Assembly (NCBI GenBank): GCA_030544235.1
Contig: CM060465.1
Span: 34,107,488-34,171,487, forward strand
Direction: 5' to 3'
DNA from: Lepturacanthus savala
Taxonomy: Eukaryota; Chordata; Actinopteri; Scombriformes; Trichiuridae
Length of the DNA stretch: 64,000 bases
Shown piece after piece: positions 12,261 to 23,770 of this stretch. The position numbers were made by a program, and so were the translations under genes. The notes below the pieces were generated by a model, which had not been told where the DNA came from, did not search any database, and was given only the letters and a program-made list of their open reading frames with translations. Numbering within the stretch: the first letter of the stretch is position 1; every line of letters begins with the position of its first letter.

Positions 12261-12437
12261 GCCGGACAGGTGATGTGTCGTAGGATGGTTTGCGACTGCG
12301 ACAACCCCAACGCCGACCTGTTCTGCTGCCCCGAGTGTGACCCCCGGCTGAGCAGCCAGTGTCTGCACCAGAACGGCCTCCTCACCTACGGCAGCGGCGA
12401 CACCTGGGTGGAGAACTGCCAGCAGTGCCAGTGCCTG
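12261..12437 (+). CDS. nell2: nell2 coding exon: VWC segment
   Basis: This exon of 177 nt (59 codons, phase 0 at both ends) has acceptor CTCTCTCAG and donor CTG|GTGAGT. It encodes VMCRRMVCDCDNP, then FCCPECDPRLSSQCLHQNG, then a GDTWVENCQQCQCL segment. CxxCxC and CCxxC are the hallmark VWC cysteine patterns. The product belongs to the secreted C-terminal cysteine-rich region. It is bounded on the right by a long minisatellite that begins about 170 bp after the donor. Confidence 0.97.
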
Positions 12438-12609
12438 GTGAGTGAAAAGCAATACAAACACTCGGAGAACTCAGTAATAGCAGAATTTATTGGTAAAAAC
12501 CAGAGACCTCTTGACAGAGTGACAAATGAATGGCCATGAAATTACTCAGAAGCTGTTCTGGCTCTCGGAGGAGAGGCACACTATTCTGAGAAAATCTGAG
12601 GAAAGGGAA

Positions 12610-13705
12610 AACATAAAAAATCACTCCAGGAGGAGGAAGAAGACTAATCACTATAGCAAAGAGAATAAGGCAAACACAAAGCGCTCTGAGGGGAGGAATT
12701 CCTCATCTGATAGAAGTAACTCACGCAAAAAGCAAAGGATCTAAAGTATCCTCAAAAATCACTCATCAGGAGGAAAACAAACAATAATGAACAACAACTA
12801 TGAATGAGAATCTAATCTATGTAATATGAGTTGCAAACAAAAAATCACTCTCAAAGAGGAAAACAAATGGCTACAAACAACTACTGTATGAATGAGAATC
12901 AAATCTAATTGAATTTACAAAAGAAGTCACTCTTAAAGAGGAAAACAAACTGCTATAAACAACTACTGTATGAATGACAATCTAATTTAATTAATACAAA
13001 TTACAAACAAACAAAAAATATTCATGAAGAGGAAAACAAACAACTATAAACAACAATGAATGAATGAGAATCTAATCTAAGTAATACAAGTTACAAACAA
13101 AAAATTACTCTTAAAGAGGAAAACAAATAGCTATGAAAAACAACTGTGTGAATGAGAATCACATCTAAATAATTCAATTTACAAACAAAAAAATCACTCT
13201 CGAAGAGGAAAACAATCAACTATGAATGAGAATCAAATCTAAGTAATTGAATTTACAAAAGAAGTCACTCTTAAAGAGGAAAACAATCAACTATGAATGA
13301 GAATCTAATCTATGTAATATGAGTTGCAAACAAAAAATCACTCTTAAAGAGGAAAGCAATGGCTACAAACAACTACTGTATGAATGACAATCTAATCTAA
13401 TTAATACAAATTACAAACAAAAAAAAATCACTCTTGAAGAGGAAAATAATCAACTATGAATGGTAGTCTAATCTAAGTAATGCAAGTTACAAACAAAAAA
13501 AAATCACTCTTAAAGAGGAAAAAAAGGCTATGAAGAACTATGAATAAGAATCTAATCTAAGTAATACACATTACAAATAAAAATCACTCTTAAAGAGGAA
13601 AACAAACAGCTATGAATGGTAATCGAACTAATGATAATCGAATTGGGTAATGCAAGATACTAAGAAAAATCACTCTGAAAGAGGGAAACAAACAACTATG
13701 AACCA
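12610..13705 (+). repeat. minisatellite, 12-13 copies of a 71-90 bp unit
   Basis: The unit core AATCACTCTTAAAGAGGAAA is followed by ACAACTATGAATGAGAATCT and AATCTAAGTAATACAAGTTA. Cores start near 12757, 12845, 12927, 13015, 13104, 13191, 13264, 13338, 13427, 13502, 13583 and 13668, with diverged copies before 12757. Length variation comes from gain or loss of a short AACAACTA segment. It lies in the nell2 intron downstream of the 12261-12437 exon. Confidence 0.9.
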
Positions 13706-14544
13706 CAACACACTCATAAACTGTGAAATTTGTACACGGCAGGAACCCAGACGACTCTTTTATCCTCGTTTACTCGTTTATGGCGAGTGCGAAAAGCAGC
13801 ACGAACGCTGGTTCCCGCGCCCACACACAAAAACATGCAACAAATACGCCAGTCTCCATGGAAATGCTTGTGAATGAGAGATGAGCTCTGCAAAAGAAAC
13901 TTTCATGGCGAAAAGAAGAGAGGGGGTGTGATTAAGAGGTCAAAAGAAAGGTGAAGAAAATAAAGATGAAAGAAGTGATTGAATAGTGGGATTTTTAAAG
14001 GAATTCAAAGAGTCTGTGTGTGTTGTGATGGAATTATAGCGTTGTATTAAAGGATACTTTCAAGGGTAAGAGTGTGTGCGTTCTGAGAGGTGTGTATCAT
14101 GTGATTGATGAGTGTGTGTGTGTTTCTGTGTGTGTCCTCTACATGCAATCCTATTTCTCATCCGCACAAAATCACATTGTGTTCGCAGCATGAATCTGTC
14201 ACATATTCTTCCTGTTTTTTTGCGCGTTTTTCATAAGTAATTCCCTCTAAATCTGACAAAAAGCACTAAATCTTTCTACCTCTCGCCACATAGCCATATG
14301 CATATTAAATGCAAATGTCACGCTTTACATTCTACCCCACTGTCTTGTCTCACCCACTCTCAGCTGTGACACCCACACCAGTGTCACTCCTTCTGTTCAA
14401 TGACTCACAAATCACCTTCACTGGGGCTCCCAGACAAGCTCTTTACGCCACCTTTTCCTCCCCCCACCTCGCTGTTTGTTGGTTTTTTAAATACCAGCCG
14501 TACTTGGAGATAATATAAGTCTGCTCCAGATTTATAACCTGTAG
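13706..14544. other. nell2 intron, no recognised element
   Basis: Moderately GC-containing sequence with a few GTGTGTGT runs near 14050-14130. No coding similarity or transposon signature was recognised. Confidence 0.4.
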
Positions 14545-15123
14545 TGAGCTGGTTTAACGTTTAAAAGTCAGTCGGGATGCGCGTTGCAGATATCTGTGAT
14601 TCAGTGTTGCCTTTAGTCAAAAAGAACATGTGAGATATCCACAAATGACCAATGATGTCACTTTTTCCATTCGTGTGTGTGGGGTTTGTCACTAACCACA
14701 TATCCACTATGTTAATTACTGTTTTCTGAAGTACGAATAGTTGTAATTCCAGTTTGAGATTTATACAACTTGATTCTGACTAGTAATTATGAGCAGGCAT
14801 TTTAACATTTAAATGCTAAAATGTCTTTCTGACTAGTTGTAATTACAATTTGAATAGTTGCATCTTAAAGGACAATTGCAGATATTTGTAATTCAGTTAT
14901 GACTACAGGATTAATGGGCAGTTTCAGCTATGTCAAATCTCTATTTCAAGATATTTGTCGTTGCATTCTGACTAGAAATCTCTCAAAATTCAGTTCAGGT
15001 TATCTATAACTTGATAATAGATGTCTACAATTACAGGTTAACTAGTCCTGAGTCCAGTTTGAGATATCTACAGTTTGGATGTGTGTTGGAGATATCTGAT
15101 TTTAAAAAGAACATTTGAGATAT

Positions 15124-15470
15124 TGGGCGACACGGTGGTACAGGGGTTAGCGCTGTTGCCTCACAGCAAGAAGGTCACAGGTTCAAGACCTCCTTGGTCC
15201 TGGGTCTGGGACCTTTCTGTGTGGAGTTTGCATGTTCTCCCTGTGTCTGGTGGGTTTTCACCAGGTACTCCGGCTTCCTCCCACAGTCCAAAAACATGCT
15301 GAGGTTAATTGGAGACTCTAAATCGCCCGTAGGTGTGAATGGTGTGTGTGCCCCACGATTGGCTGGCGACCATCTGGGGGTGTATCCCTGCCTCTCGCCA
15401 TAATGTGCTGGGATTGGCTCAAGCAGACCATGTGACCCTAATGAGGAATAAGCAGGTATAGAAGATGAGG
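15124..15470 (+). mobile_element. tRNA-like SINE insertion with 10-bp target-site duplication
   Basis: A 347-bp element begins GGGCGACACGGTGG. It has RNA polymerase III-like boxes: A box TGGTACAGGGG at 15136-15146 and B-box-like GGTTCAAGACC at 15180-15190. The body (GTGTGGAGTTTGCATGTTCT, then CTTCCTCCCACAGTCC) is a sequence widespread in teleost genomes. It is flanked by direct repeats TTTGAGATAT at 15114-15123 and 15471-15480. Exact class naming is from memory; related sequences may be filed under other labels. Confidence 0.75.
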
Positions 15471-16299
15471 TTTGAGATATCCATAGCTTAGCATAGCATA
15501 TTCTTCCTGTCCACAATCGTCATTTCAGAACAAATGACGTCACTTTTGTCATTTATGTGTCTGGGGTTTATCATTACAGATACTTCCACCATGTAAAATG
15601 CTGACATCTGTAACTGTAGTAATTCCAGTGTGAGATATCTCAACTATCACAACTATAACAAGGCAAGTAATTTAACATTTGACTGTCTGGAATTAACATT
15701 GTCGATATATAAATGTCTTTCTGACTAGTCCTAATAACATTTTGAATAGTTGCAGCTTTCATTCAAGATATCAGTAATTGTGACTAGTGGAAACAAGCTA
15801 TAGGGATATCTGTAATTCAGTTTGGACTGTAGATATAACGGAATTACAAATATCTGCAAATCAAAATCACCAAGTCTGGAAAGGCACATATAAATATCTT
15901 TAATTGTAGTGAATTAAACATATCTGGAACTGAAATTAGTACTATACAAAAATCAGGTATAGAAAAAAACAGGTAAAAAATTGTTTAGAGACTGTTTTTT
16001 AAATATTAAAAAGGCTTGAGACATCTCAAACTGGAATTATAACGAGTCCAACTGTAATTGTAGAAATCTATTATCAAGTTACAGACATTCTGAACTTTGA
16101 CTGGAGATACGTGAAATGGGAGATATCTGTACCTTTTGTTCCGCCGAGTCAGAATGTAATTACAGATATCTTCGATTTCAGTTTTGACTGGACAAAATGA
16201 CGCAGCTGAAACGTCTTCACTGCAGCAGCAGAGCTTGTTATTAATAGACTGGTCAAAAGGGAATTTTAGATATCTGCAATTGTCATTTAACCTTGTCCA

Positions 16300-16860
16300 A
16301 AACCCCCTGATACAGAGGCAGCATTGAGTTTTATGCATATATTGCACTAGAAAACATCGAAATAAAGTATTTTATCTGCAGTAAAACACAATGTTACTGT
16401 TCCAGCATCAATATATATCATCAATATCCACATCATCAATACAATAAGGCAATAGTTTAATATAATATCAGTAGTAGAGACTATTTAGATAATTGTCTCC
16501 TTTATAATAAACATCTTACAGAATATATTCTTCATGTTCTGGAATGATCCTCAGTGGATTTATATGAATTTATGGAGAAATAATTGATCTTTGAACTCTT
16601 ATCTTATTAATCATTGATCTTTACATTGCAGATAATTTAGATTATAGGTTTTTTTGTCTTGTTTTAAGTATTTTTATCTGTAGTAAAACACATTGTTAGA
16701 TTTTCACAGCAACATAAATAGATTCTGACTATTCTGCAGTCACCTCACATGTTGTAGATTTATTCTAATTCCAGGTTTAGGTACAATAACCTTTGTGCTC
16801 ATAGAGATATTCCACATTTATTATCATTTATAGCAGGAAAACTGAAAAATAAACCTGGAA
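16300..16860 (+). repeat. interspersed repeat family A, copy 2
   Basis: Same order of landmarks as the copy at 2430-3255 (GCATTGAGTTTTA, ATATATCATCAATATCCACA, AACATCTTACAGAATATATT, TTATAGCAGGAAAA). It splits the GATATC-rich field, so it probably inserted into it. Confidence 0.75.
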
Positions 16861-16970
16861 CTTAAGTATCTACAGTCAAAAATGAATTACAGATATCCCT
16901 ATAGGTTGTTTCCACTCTTTCAAAATGTAATTCCGACTCATCGGTTAATTCCTGATAGTCAGATTTAGCT

Positions 16971-19145
16971 TTTAAACGTTAAAGCGGCTGCAGTAGCAGC
17001 ATCTGTCCCTCCTGACACAGACCTGAAGGCTGCTTTTTAGATTCCTTACAGCGATCCGTTATAAAAGAGCTTGAAAATCACTGCTCTGCTGAGAGGCAGC
17101 GGGGAGGCACAGTCGGCTGAAAATGGGTTCGCTGGGTTTCACTCCGGCCGAGGCTGTGCTCAGCGTAGGCACTTCTACATGTTGACACAAAACACACACA
17201 CACATGCATGCAGTGTATAAACATGAGTATGTCCTTAGCGTACACATGTACATATGTAGCCATGTTGGGGAACGTAGACACGTCTGTCACCACAGCAACA
17301 CACACTCACGCCTGCATAAATCCATGCAAACACAGCAACAGACATAAAACACACTTGATTAAAGATGCACACACACACACACACACAGCAGAAAGACCAG
17401 CAGCCTCATGCAGTATAAAGAGCGGCACTTGAAAGAAGCTGCTGAGCGATACGGCACCGAGGCTCCGGTAGCGTGACAGGGACGTGAAATGAACCTTGAA
17501 CGCTGCTACACTTAGCAGAGCCAGAGCTGTCCGGGCTCAGCAGGAGCCCTGAAATACTCTGAGGCAGCAGCAGGACCAGCTAAACACGCTACCAACACGC
17601 AGGAAGGTGGCACCGGTGCAGGCATTTGATGCATTTGATATGAACCCGTTTAATAATGGACAACTTTGATAAAGATTTTAAGCCAAAAGAAGAAGTTTCC
17701 AACTGCTTGCTGTCACATGACATCATTTTATTTAAATTATATTGATTTTGTGCATCTGTTTAATCATACAAGTCACTAGAATAACCCCAAAAACTAATAA
17801 TGTACCTTAGATAAATAGTTTTGTACCTTATTGTTGAAATGTGCTAATACAAATAAACTTACCTGCCTTATGGGCGTATTTGTGACAAGTGACAACTATA
17901 GTTGCTGGTTATTAAAATGCTATTTTCTTTAAAAGCAGATATATGATTATAAGTGACTCGACTGATATAATTATATGCATGTACTTAGAAAAAATTAGGG
18001 CATAAATTGGTTAAGAATCTAGCTGTTCTTGCAAAAAATGATATCTTAACTAGTGAAAATACCTATTTGGTGCAATAATGTACTGTAATGTCTTGGATTA
18101 TCTTATTCCACTAGTAGATTAGTTGTCTTATTATATATATAACTATGAATAGAAAGACATTGGAAGGGATCTCATGACAAAATCATCTACAGACATGTCT
18201 CTTTTTTCAGAAATTATTAAATTTTGCAACCCTGAGATGATCCAAATAGTGAAATTTTGGCCTTTGGTCAATACAAACTATTTGATCCAGGCTAAAAAAA
18301 CAATTTTGCAACAGGACCATAGTAGAAACATCTATAAATACACAAATCAAAGCACTAATAAGTTATAGGGATACAAAAGCTTTTGAGAGGACGTTTGCAT
18401 CTGGATTAAAATGAGTCAACTCGACTTGACTCGTCACTTTTTTAAAGGTACAGCGTGTAGTTTTCAGGCGCCCTCTAGTGGTGAGGTAGCAGATGTGAAC
18501 AGTTAATTCTAGACTCGTCCATTCTGATTCATGATCCGAGCATCATCTAAGAAAATATTAGGAGTCAGGACAGGTAGAGTTGTTGTTTCTGTGCATAAAA
18601 CAAAACACGAGGCAAAGATAAATGTCACTAGTTTAATCTCCTGGAAAACAAAAAGCCAGTTTGAAATTCTAACCTCATGAAATATCACTGTGGGTTTTGA
18701 GGTCGATTGAGTTTCCACATCACATCTTCCTGTCAGGGAGGTAAATAACAGCTGATTGTGTGGCGAGGTCCTCTCTCTCCTTTGTGATCATAGGCCACAT
18801 CAGCATAAAGAGCCAGAGATGAGGAGCTCCCTTATCTCAGCGTGGGACGGGTACCTGAGGTTTCCCCCCGGCTCTGAGTAAAGAGTTCCACTCGGGGGGA
18901 TTTCCCACTTCAAATGTTTACACACTTGCACAGAGGCATTAGCGCCGCGTGAGCCCGGCGCTTTTATAGCAGCCTAATTTAACGTTTGTGAATTGCTGAG
19001 CCAGACGATTTTCACTGACATTAAACACACCCAGTGGGACTCTTACATCAGGCCTCTTGTAACTTTACTGTAAGCGTGAATTCCTCTTTGTGTTTAAACA
19101 CGCGCGGATGCAGCTCGTATTTTATCTCACAAAGGAGACGTGAGA
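16971..19145. other. nell2 intron with scattered repeat fragments
   Basis: It contains short (AC)n runs near 17190 and 17370, a fragment of a CACTGCAAAAA-type element around 17960-18150, and at about 18443-18510 a fragment resembling a teleost repeat (AAAGGTACAGCGTGTAG, then CTCTAGTGGTGAGG). No exon was recognised. Confidence 0.45.
18468..18481 (-). promoter_or_regulatory. CTCF-consensus-like motif
   Basis: Read on the minus strand, CCACTAGAGGGCGC fits the 14-base CTCF core consensus CCASYAGRKGGCRS at every position. It lies in a repeat-like fragment in a nell2 intron. Sequence match only; binding is inferred. Confidence 0.4.
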
Positions 19146-20357
19146 CAGGGGCGTGCATAGATTCACTGAAGGGTGGGGGCCAGAAGAAAAAAGGGCACCT
19201 ACAGTGTATTTCATGTTTATTATATGTGAATTGTAACTTGGTCCAACTGGACTACTTAAGGTAGTTTGTTCACCACCCAAGAGAGCACTTTAGTGCACGG
19301 TTAGAAATTTAAAAAGACACTTTAGTGCATGTTTAAACACTGAAAAACACAACTTAAGTTCACATTTGGTACGTTTGGCACTTCAGTGCAAATGTGGACA
19401 TTTAAAACTGCATATAGTGCATGTATAGACACATAAAAAGAGCAGTTTAGTGTGAGTCTTTAGACATTTAAAAAGGCACTTTACTGCATGTTTAAACATT
19501 GAAAAACAGAACTTAAGTTCACATTTGGAAAGGGCACTTTAATGCACATTTAGACGTTTAAAACAACACTTTAGTGCATGTTCAGATTTAAAAAGGGCAC
19601 TTCAGTGCAAATGTGGACATTTAAAACTGCATATAATGCATGTTCAGACATGTAGAAAAGGGCATTTTACTGCACCTTTAGACATTTAAAAAGGCCCCTT
19701 AATGCATATTTTGATATTTAAAACGACCCTTTAGTGCATGTTTAGATTTAAAAAGGGCACTTCAGTGCAAATTTAGACATTTAAAACTGCATATAATGCA
19801 TGTTTAGACATGTAGAAAAGGGCATTTTCGGTCCTCAGTGCATATTTTGACATTTAAAAGGGAACTTTAGTGTATGTTTAGACATTTAAAACAGCACTTT
19901 TACTGCATGGTTAGACATTTAAAAGGGGCATGTTAGTGCACATTTAGATGTTTAAAATGACCCTTTAGTGTATGTTCAGACTTAAAAAGGGCACTTTAGT
20001 GCACATTTAGACATGTCAATGTTTAAAACAACCTTTACGGCATGTTCAGATTCAAAATAAAGGGAACTTCAGTGCACATTTAGACATTTAAAACCACACT
20101 ATAGCGCATGTTTAGACATTTAAAAAGGGCACTTTAGTGCACATTTAGACATGTAGAAAAGGGCAGTTTAGTCCACATTTAGACGTTTAAAACAACCCTT
20201 TAATGCATGTTTAGATTTAAAAAGGGCACTTCAATGCACATTTAGACATTTAAACAGTACTTTAGTGCACATTTCGACCTTTAAAAGGGCACTTCAGGGT
20301 GCATTTTTTAACAAGTAGGACACAAAGGGGGGTAACTGCCCCCTTTGCCTCTCCCCT
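19146..20357 (+). repeat. 32-bp minisatellite array (left arm) inside a possible hAT-like element
   Basis: A head of CAGGGGCGTGCATAG (hAT-like start) is followed at 19283-20311 by about 30 degenerate copies of a unit like GGCACTTTAGTGCATG plus TTTAGACATTTAAAAA. The near-palindrome GCACTTTAGTGC lies inside each unit. The sequence after the array contains GGGGGGTAACTGCCCCC. The array is the reverse complement of the one at 22206-22971. Confidence 0.85.
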
Positions 20358-21855
20358 CCCCTCTTCACTTCTATGTTGTGACAGCAGTGATATAGAAACC
20401 ACAGGAAGGATTTGTATTGTTGGCCACCATACTCTATACAATTAGTTTTCTCAGGCCAATAGAAAACGGCAGCGGGAGGAATCCAATACGGCTTCCTCTG
20501 CTGAAACTTTGCTGTGATTAATAGGCAGACAACGATATGAGAGGAGGACCAGAACAAGTCAATTAAGCGTTTGCCACCACACAGTCTGGAAAAATAAAAC
20601 CGCTGACTGTGTTAGAAGACTGCTCGGCTCATCTATATTTTCTTGGTACCTGAACAACTTTTTTTTTTTGTTTTTTTGTGACGATGCTCCCTGTAGCATC
20701 AGAATGTACAGCGTCAGGAGGAATGTGTTTGAATGAATAGCTTGTTTAAGCTTTGAAAATGCAATAGTGCTCCTTTTTGAGCCAAAGTCCAAGTCAAGGC
20801 TCAAGTCTCGGGTCTCTCTCTGCTACGAATACTGCAGTGCACGGCTATATCTAAGAAATTCACCTGCCATTCCATGCAAACAAGTGTGACAATATGTCCT
20901 GTCTATTCAAATACTTAGCTGCCGGTAGCACGGTAAGTTAAACATAGCTGATGCTGAGCTAAACATGTTAGCTAACCGTCCATGTGCTAATATGACTTAC
21001 CCATCCAGGTGGATTCTTCGGTGCCTGATAATATATGACATGGTAGATTCAGAGTCTTTAATTACCTCTAATTAAGCCTAATCAGCATAAAATAACACAC
21101 ATGCCCATGCATATGGCCTACAACCAGCCTGGCAAGCTACTAACTAGTGTAATATATGGAAAAGCAAGATTCCAAACTGTTATTTCAATAAAATTACATC
21201 TACCATGCTAAAACTGTTCTGTGTGTAACAAAGGATTTATGGTGACTTCCTATAAATATCAATATAACTGCCCAAACCCCAAAAGAAAAGACACCACCTA
21301 GTGGCTGGAGGAGGAAATAGATGTTAATTACATTTAAAATGAACTCTGTCCAGAACGCCGGCGTTTGTCTGTTTGTTAGCAACAGTACTCAAAAAGTTCT
21401 GGGCCAATTTTCGTCAAACTTTGAACAAATGTTGGAATTAGTACCATGAACATGTGATTAAATTTTGGTAATGATCCCGAAAAAATCCTGGTTTCTGGAT
21501 CACTTTGAATTTTTGTTGTTTGGTAACATTGCGGTAAATAAAGAGAGTTACTCTGGTACCAGGTTTTTTAGGGTTAGAATTATAGTTTTTTATAAAAAAT
21601 GTACCCTTGGGCACAGAAAAACTGTGAAACGGAAAGGGAAAAGACGACATAATGAATGTTCAAGAGCTGGATCAGGAGGTTTTGGATTTTAACAGGTTAA
21701 AATTTAGCATAAAACTAATATACTTTCATCTTCTATTGTCTATAGTCTGTTAAAAGGTCTCTTTTCTTTTTAAACTTGCACCTTAACAGATTAAAAACTG
21801 TATTTCGATGTATTAGAATCTGTCTTTGAGGCTCCTCTCTCTCCGGTCTCTACAG
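20358..21855. other. nell2 intron between the minisatellite and the VWC exon
   Basis: From about 21365 to 21560 it resembles a degraded teleost repeat (TTCTGGGCCAATTTTCGTCA, AAACTTTG, TTAAATTTTGGTAATGATC). A short piece near 21671-21705 resembles one end of family A. No exon was seen before the acceptor at 21855. Confidence 0.45.
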
Positions 21856-22080
21856 CAGGGTCAGGTGGACTGCTGGCCTCTGCCGTGCCCCCCGGTGGAC
21901 TGTGAGTTCACGGTGGTCCCGGAGGGCGAGTGCTGCCCGCGCTGCGTCACCGACCCCTGCCAGGCCGACACCATCCGCAACGACATCACCAAGACCTGCA
22001 CGGACGAGCACAACATCTCACGCTTCAGCGGCTCCTCCTGGATCAAACATGGCACCGAGTGCACCCTGTGCCAGTGTAAG
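21856..22080 (+). CDS. nell2: nell2 coding exon: VWC domain
   Basis: This exon of 225 nt (75 codons, phase 0 at both ends) has acceptor CTCTACAG and donor AAG|GTAAAT. It encodes GQVDCWPLPCPPVDCEF, then GECCPRCVTDPCQADTIRND, then SSWIKHGTECTLCQCK. Cysteine spacing (CCPRC, CTLCQC) is typical of VWC. DEHNIS carries an N-glycosylation sequon (NIS). The exon is GC-rich inside very AT-rich introns. It sits between two inverted minisatellite arrays (19283-20311 and 22206-22971). Because it is symmetrical in phase 0, skipping it would keep the frame and delete 75 residues. Confidence 0.97.
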
Positions 22081-22205
22081 GTAAATTACCGACGGCTCCA
22101 GATAACCGAGAGGCTCTGGTGATCTGGTGAAAAAAAGAAGAAAAAGGAGCAAACTGGTGGTTCTGAGTTATAGGTATAGCTGAGGTATAGCTGCTGAACT
22201 GTGCA

Positions 22206-22971
22206 ACAAAGATGTATATTAATAAAGTGCATGTTTAGACATTTTTAGACACTAAAGTGCCCTTTTTAAATGTCTAAACATGCATTAAAGTGCCACTTTC
22301 AGTATCTAAACATGCACTGAAGTGTTGTTTTCAAATGTCTAAACCTGCACTAAAGTGCCCCTTTTAGATGTCTAAACATACACTGAAGTGTTGTTTTTAA
22401 ATGTGCACTAAAGTGCCCCTTTCAAATTCCTAAACCTGCACTAAAGTGCCCCTTTTAGATGTCTAAACATCCACTAAAGTGTTGTTTTAAAATGTGCACT
22501 AAAGTGCCCCCTTTAAATGTCTAAACATGCACTAAAGTGCCCTTTTTAAATGTCTAAACATGCACTAAAGTGCCCCTTTTAAATTCTGAAACCTGCACTA
22601 AAGTGCCCTTTTTAAATGTCTAAACATGCACTGAAGTGTTGTTTTTAAATGTGCACTAAAGTGCCCCTTTCAAATTCCTAAACCTGCACTAAAGTGCCCT
22701 TTTTAAATGTCTAAACATGCACTGAAGTCTTGTGTTTAAAAGTCTAAATGTGCACTAAAGTGCCCCTTTCAAATTCCTAACATTCACTAAAGTGCCCTTT
22801 TTAAATGCCTAAACATTCAATACCGTGCAATTTTTAAATGTCTATGCACTAACGTGCCCTTTTTAAATATCTAACCCTGCACTAAAGTGCCCTTTTTACA
22901 TGTCTAAATGTGCACTAAAGTGCCCCTTTCAAATCCCTAAACCTGCACTAAAGTGCCCCCTTGAGTGGTGA
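22206..22971 (-). repeat. 32-bp minisatellite array (right arm, inverted)
   Basis: About 22 copies of TGTCTAAACATGCACTAAAG plus TGCCCCTTTTAAA, the reverse complement of the 19283-20311 unit. The outer edge (CCCCCTTGAGTGGTG at 22957-22971) mirrors the outer edge of the left array (CACCACCCAAGAGAGC at 19271-19286), so both arrays derive from the same sequence in opposite orientation. Confidence 0.9.
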
Positions 22972-23439
22972 AACCACACCTCTCTATATTCCACTAGGGC
23001 TAAGACATGCTACAGAAATTAGCCTCATAGCATAATTGTCATTTTAAAAGCATAAAAGTCTTTTTTTTTGTCCAAATTTGCTTATTTTGTTGCATTTTTT
23101 TCTTGTTTTTCATTGAAATATTCTAACAATATGGAAAAGACACATTTCAGTCCATTTTAAAACAAATGTAGATTCATGAGTCTATTTATTTAACCAACAC
23201 GGAGCTGCAGGAAAATCCACATTTCCCATGATAGAAGGTGACAGATGCTGTTCTTTGTTCAAAAGCCAAGAGAATAATGATGATTAACATGCGGCGTTTC
23301 ATTTGAATATGAAGATTTAAGAGATCATCAGTTCCCAAGCTCTGTTTATTTGTATTAACAAGAATCGTATTAATATTCTTCCATTTATTCATCACAACTT
23401 CAAGGAGCCCTAATGGATGGTTGTGTTTTAAAACATGGG

Positions 23440-23770
23440 ACAGTATTGACCTTTAACCACTTAAACTGGAATATCTCTACAACCATAAAGATTATTGGGC
23501 TTAAACCTGGAATTAGAATAAATCTACATGTGAGGTGACTATAAGAATCTATTTATGTTGCTGTTATAGAGCAAATATAGTTAGAATATATAAATCTAAA
23601 ATAAAAATGCCTTATTTAAAACTCAAATCAAGACCATTGTGTTTTACTACAGATAAAAACACTTTATTCATAAAACTCAATGCTGAACCTGGATCAGGAG
23701 TTTTTTTTTTTTGGATTTTAACAGATTATAAACTGAATAAATTGAATCCTGAGAATCCTGAGAAACATCT
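23440..23770 (-). repeat. interspersed repeat family A, copy 3 (inverted)
   Basis: Reverse complement of family A landmarks: TGGAATTAGAATAAATCTAC, AACTCAATGCTGAACC, TGGATCAGG. It lies in the last nell2 intron. Confidence 0.7.

Larger units (their letters stand above)
14545..16970. repeat. GATATC-rich degenerate repeat field (interrupted)
   Basis: Recurring short motifs GATATCTGTAATTCAG and TTCTGACTAGTTGTAATT occur on both strands from about 14545 to 16290 and again at 16860-16970. The field is interrupted by a SINE-like insertion (15124-15470) and a family A element (16300-16860). It looks like an old, internally rearranged tandem or hairpin repeat. Confidence 0.6.

Noticed and set aside
12610..13705. 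CRISPR-like alternation of repeats and spacers
   Set aside because: The spacers are themselves conserved between units, so it is a minisatellite, and the context is a vertebrate intron.
15136..15190. tRNA gene
   Set aside because: A- and B-box-like motifs are present but no cloverleaf or anticodon stem is evident; the boxes belong to a SINE-like element with target-site duplication.
21902..22084. Alternative-frame ORFs over the VWC exon
   Set aside because: Shadow frames of the GC-rich nell2 exon; only the cysteine-rich frame joins neighbouring exons.
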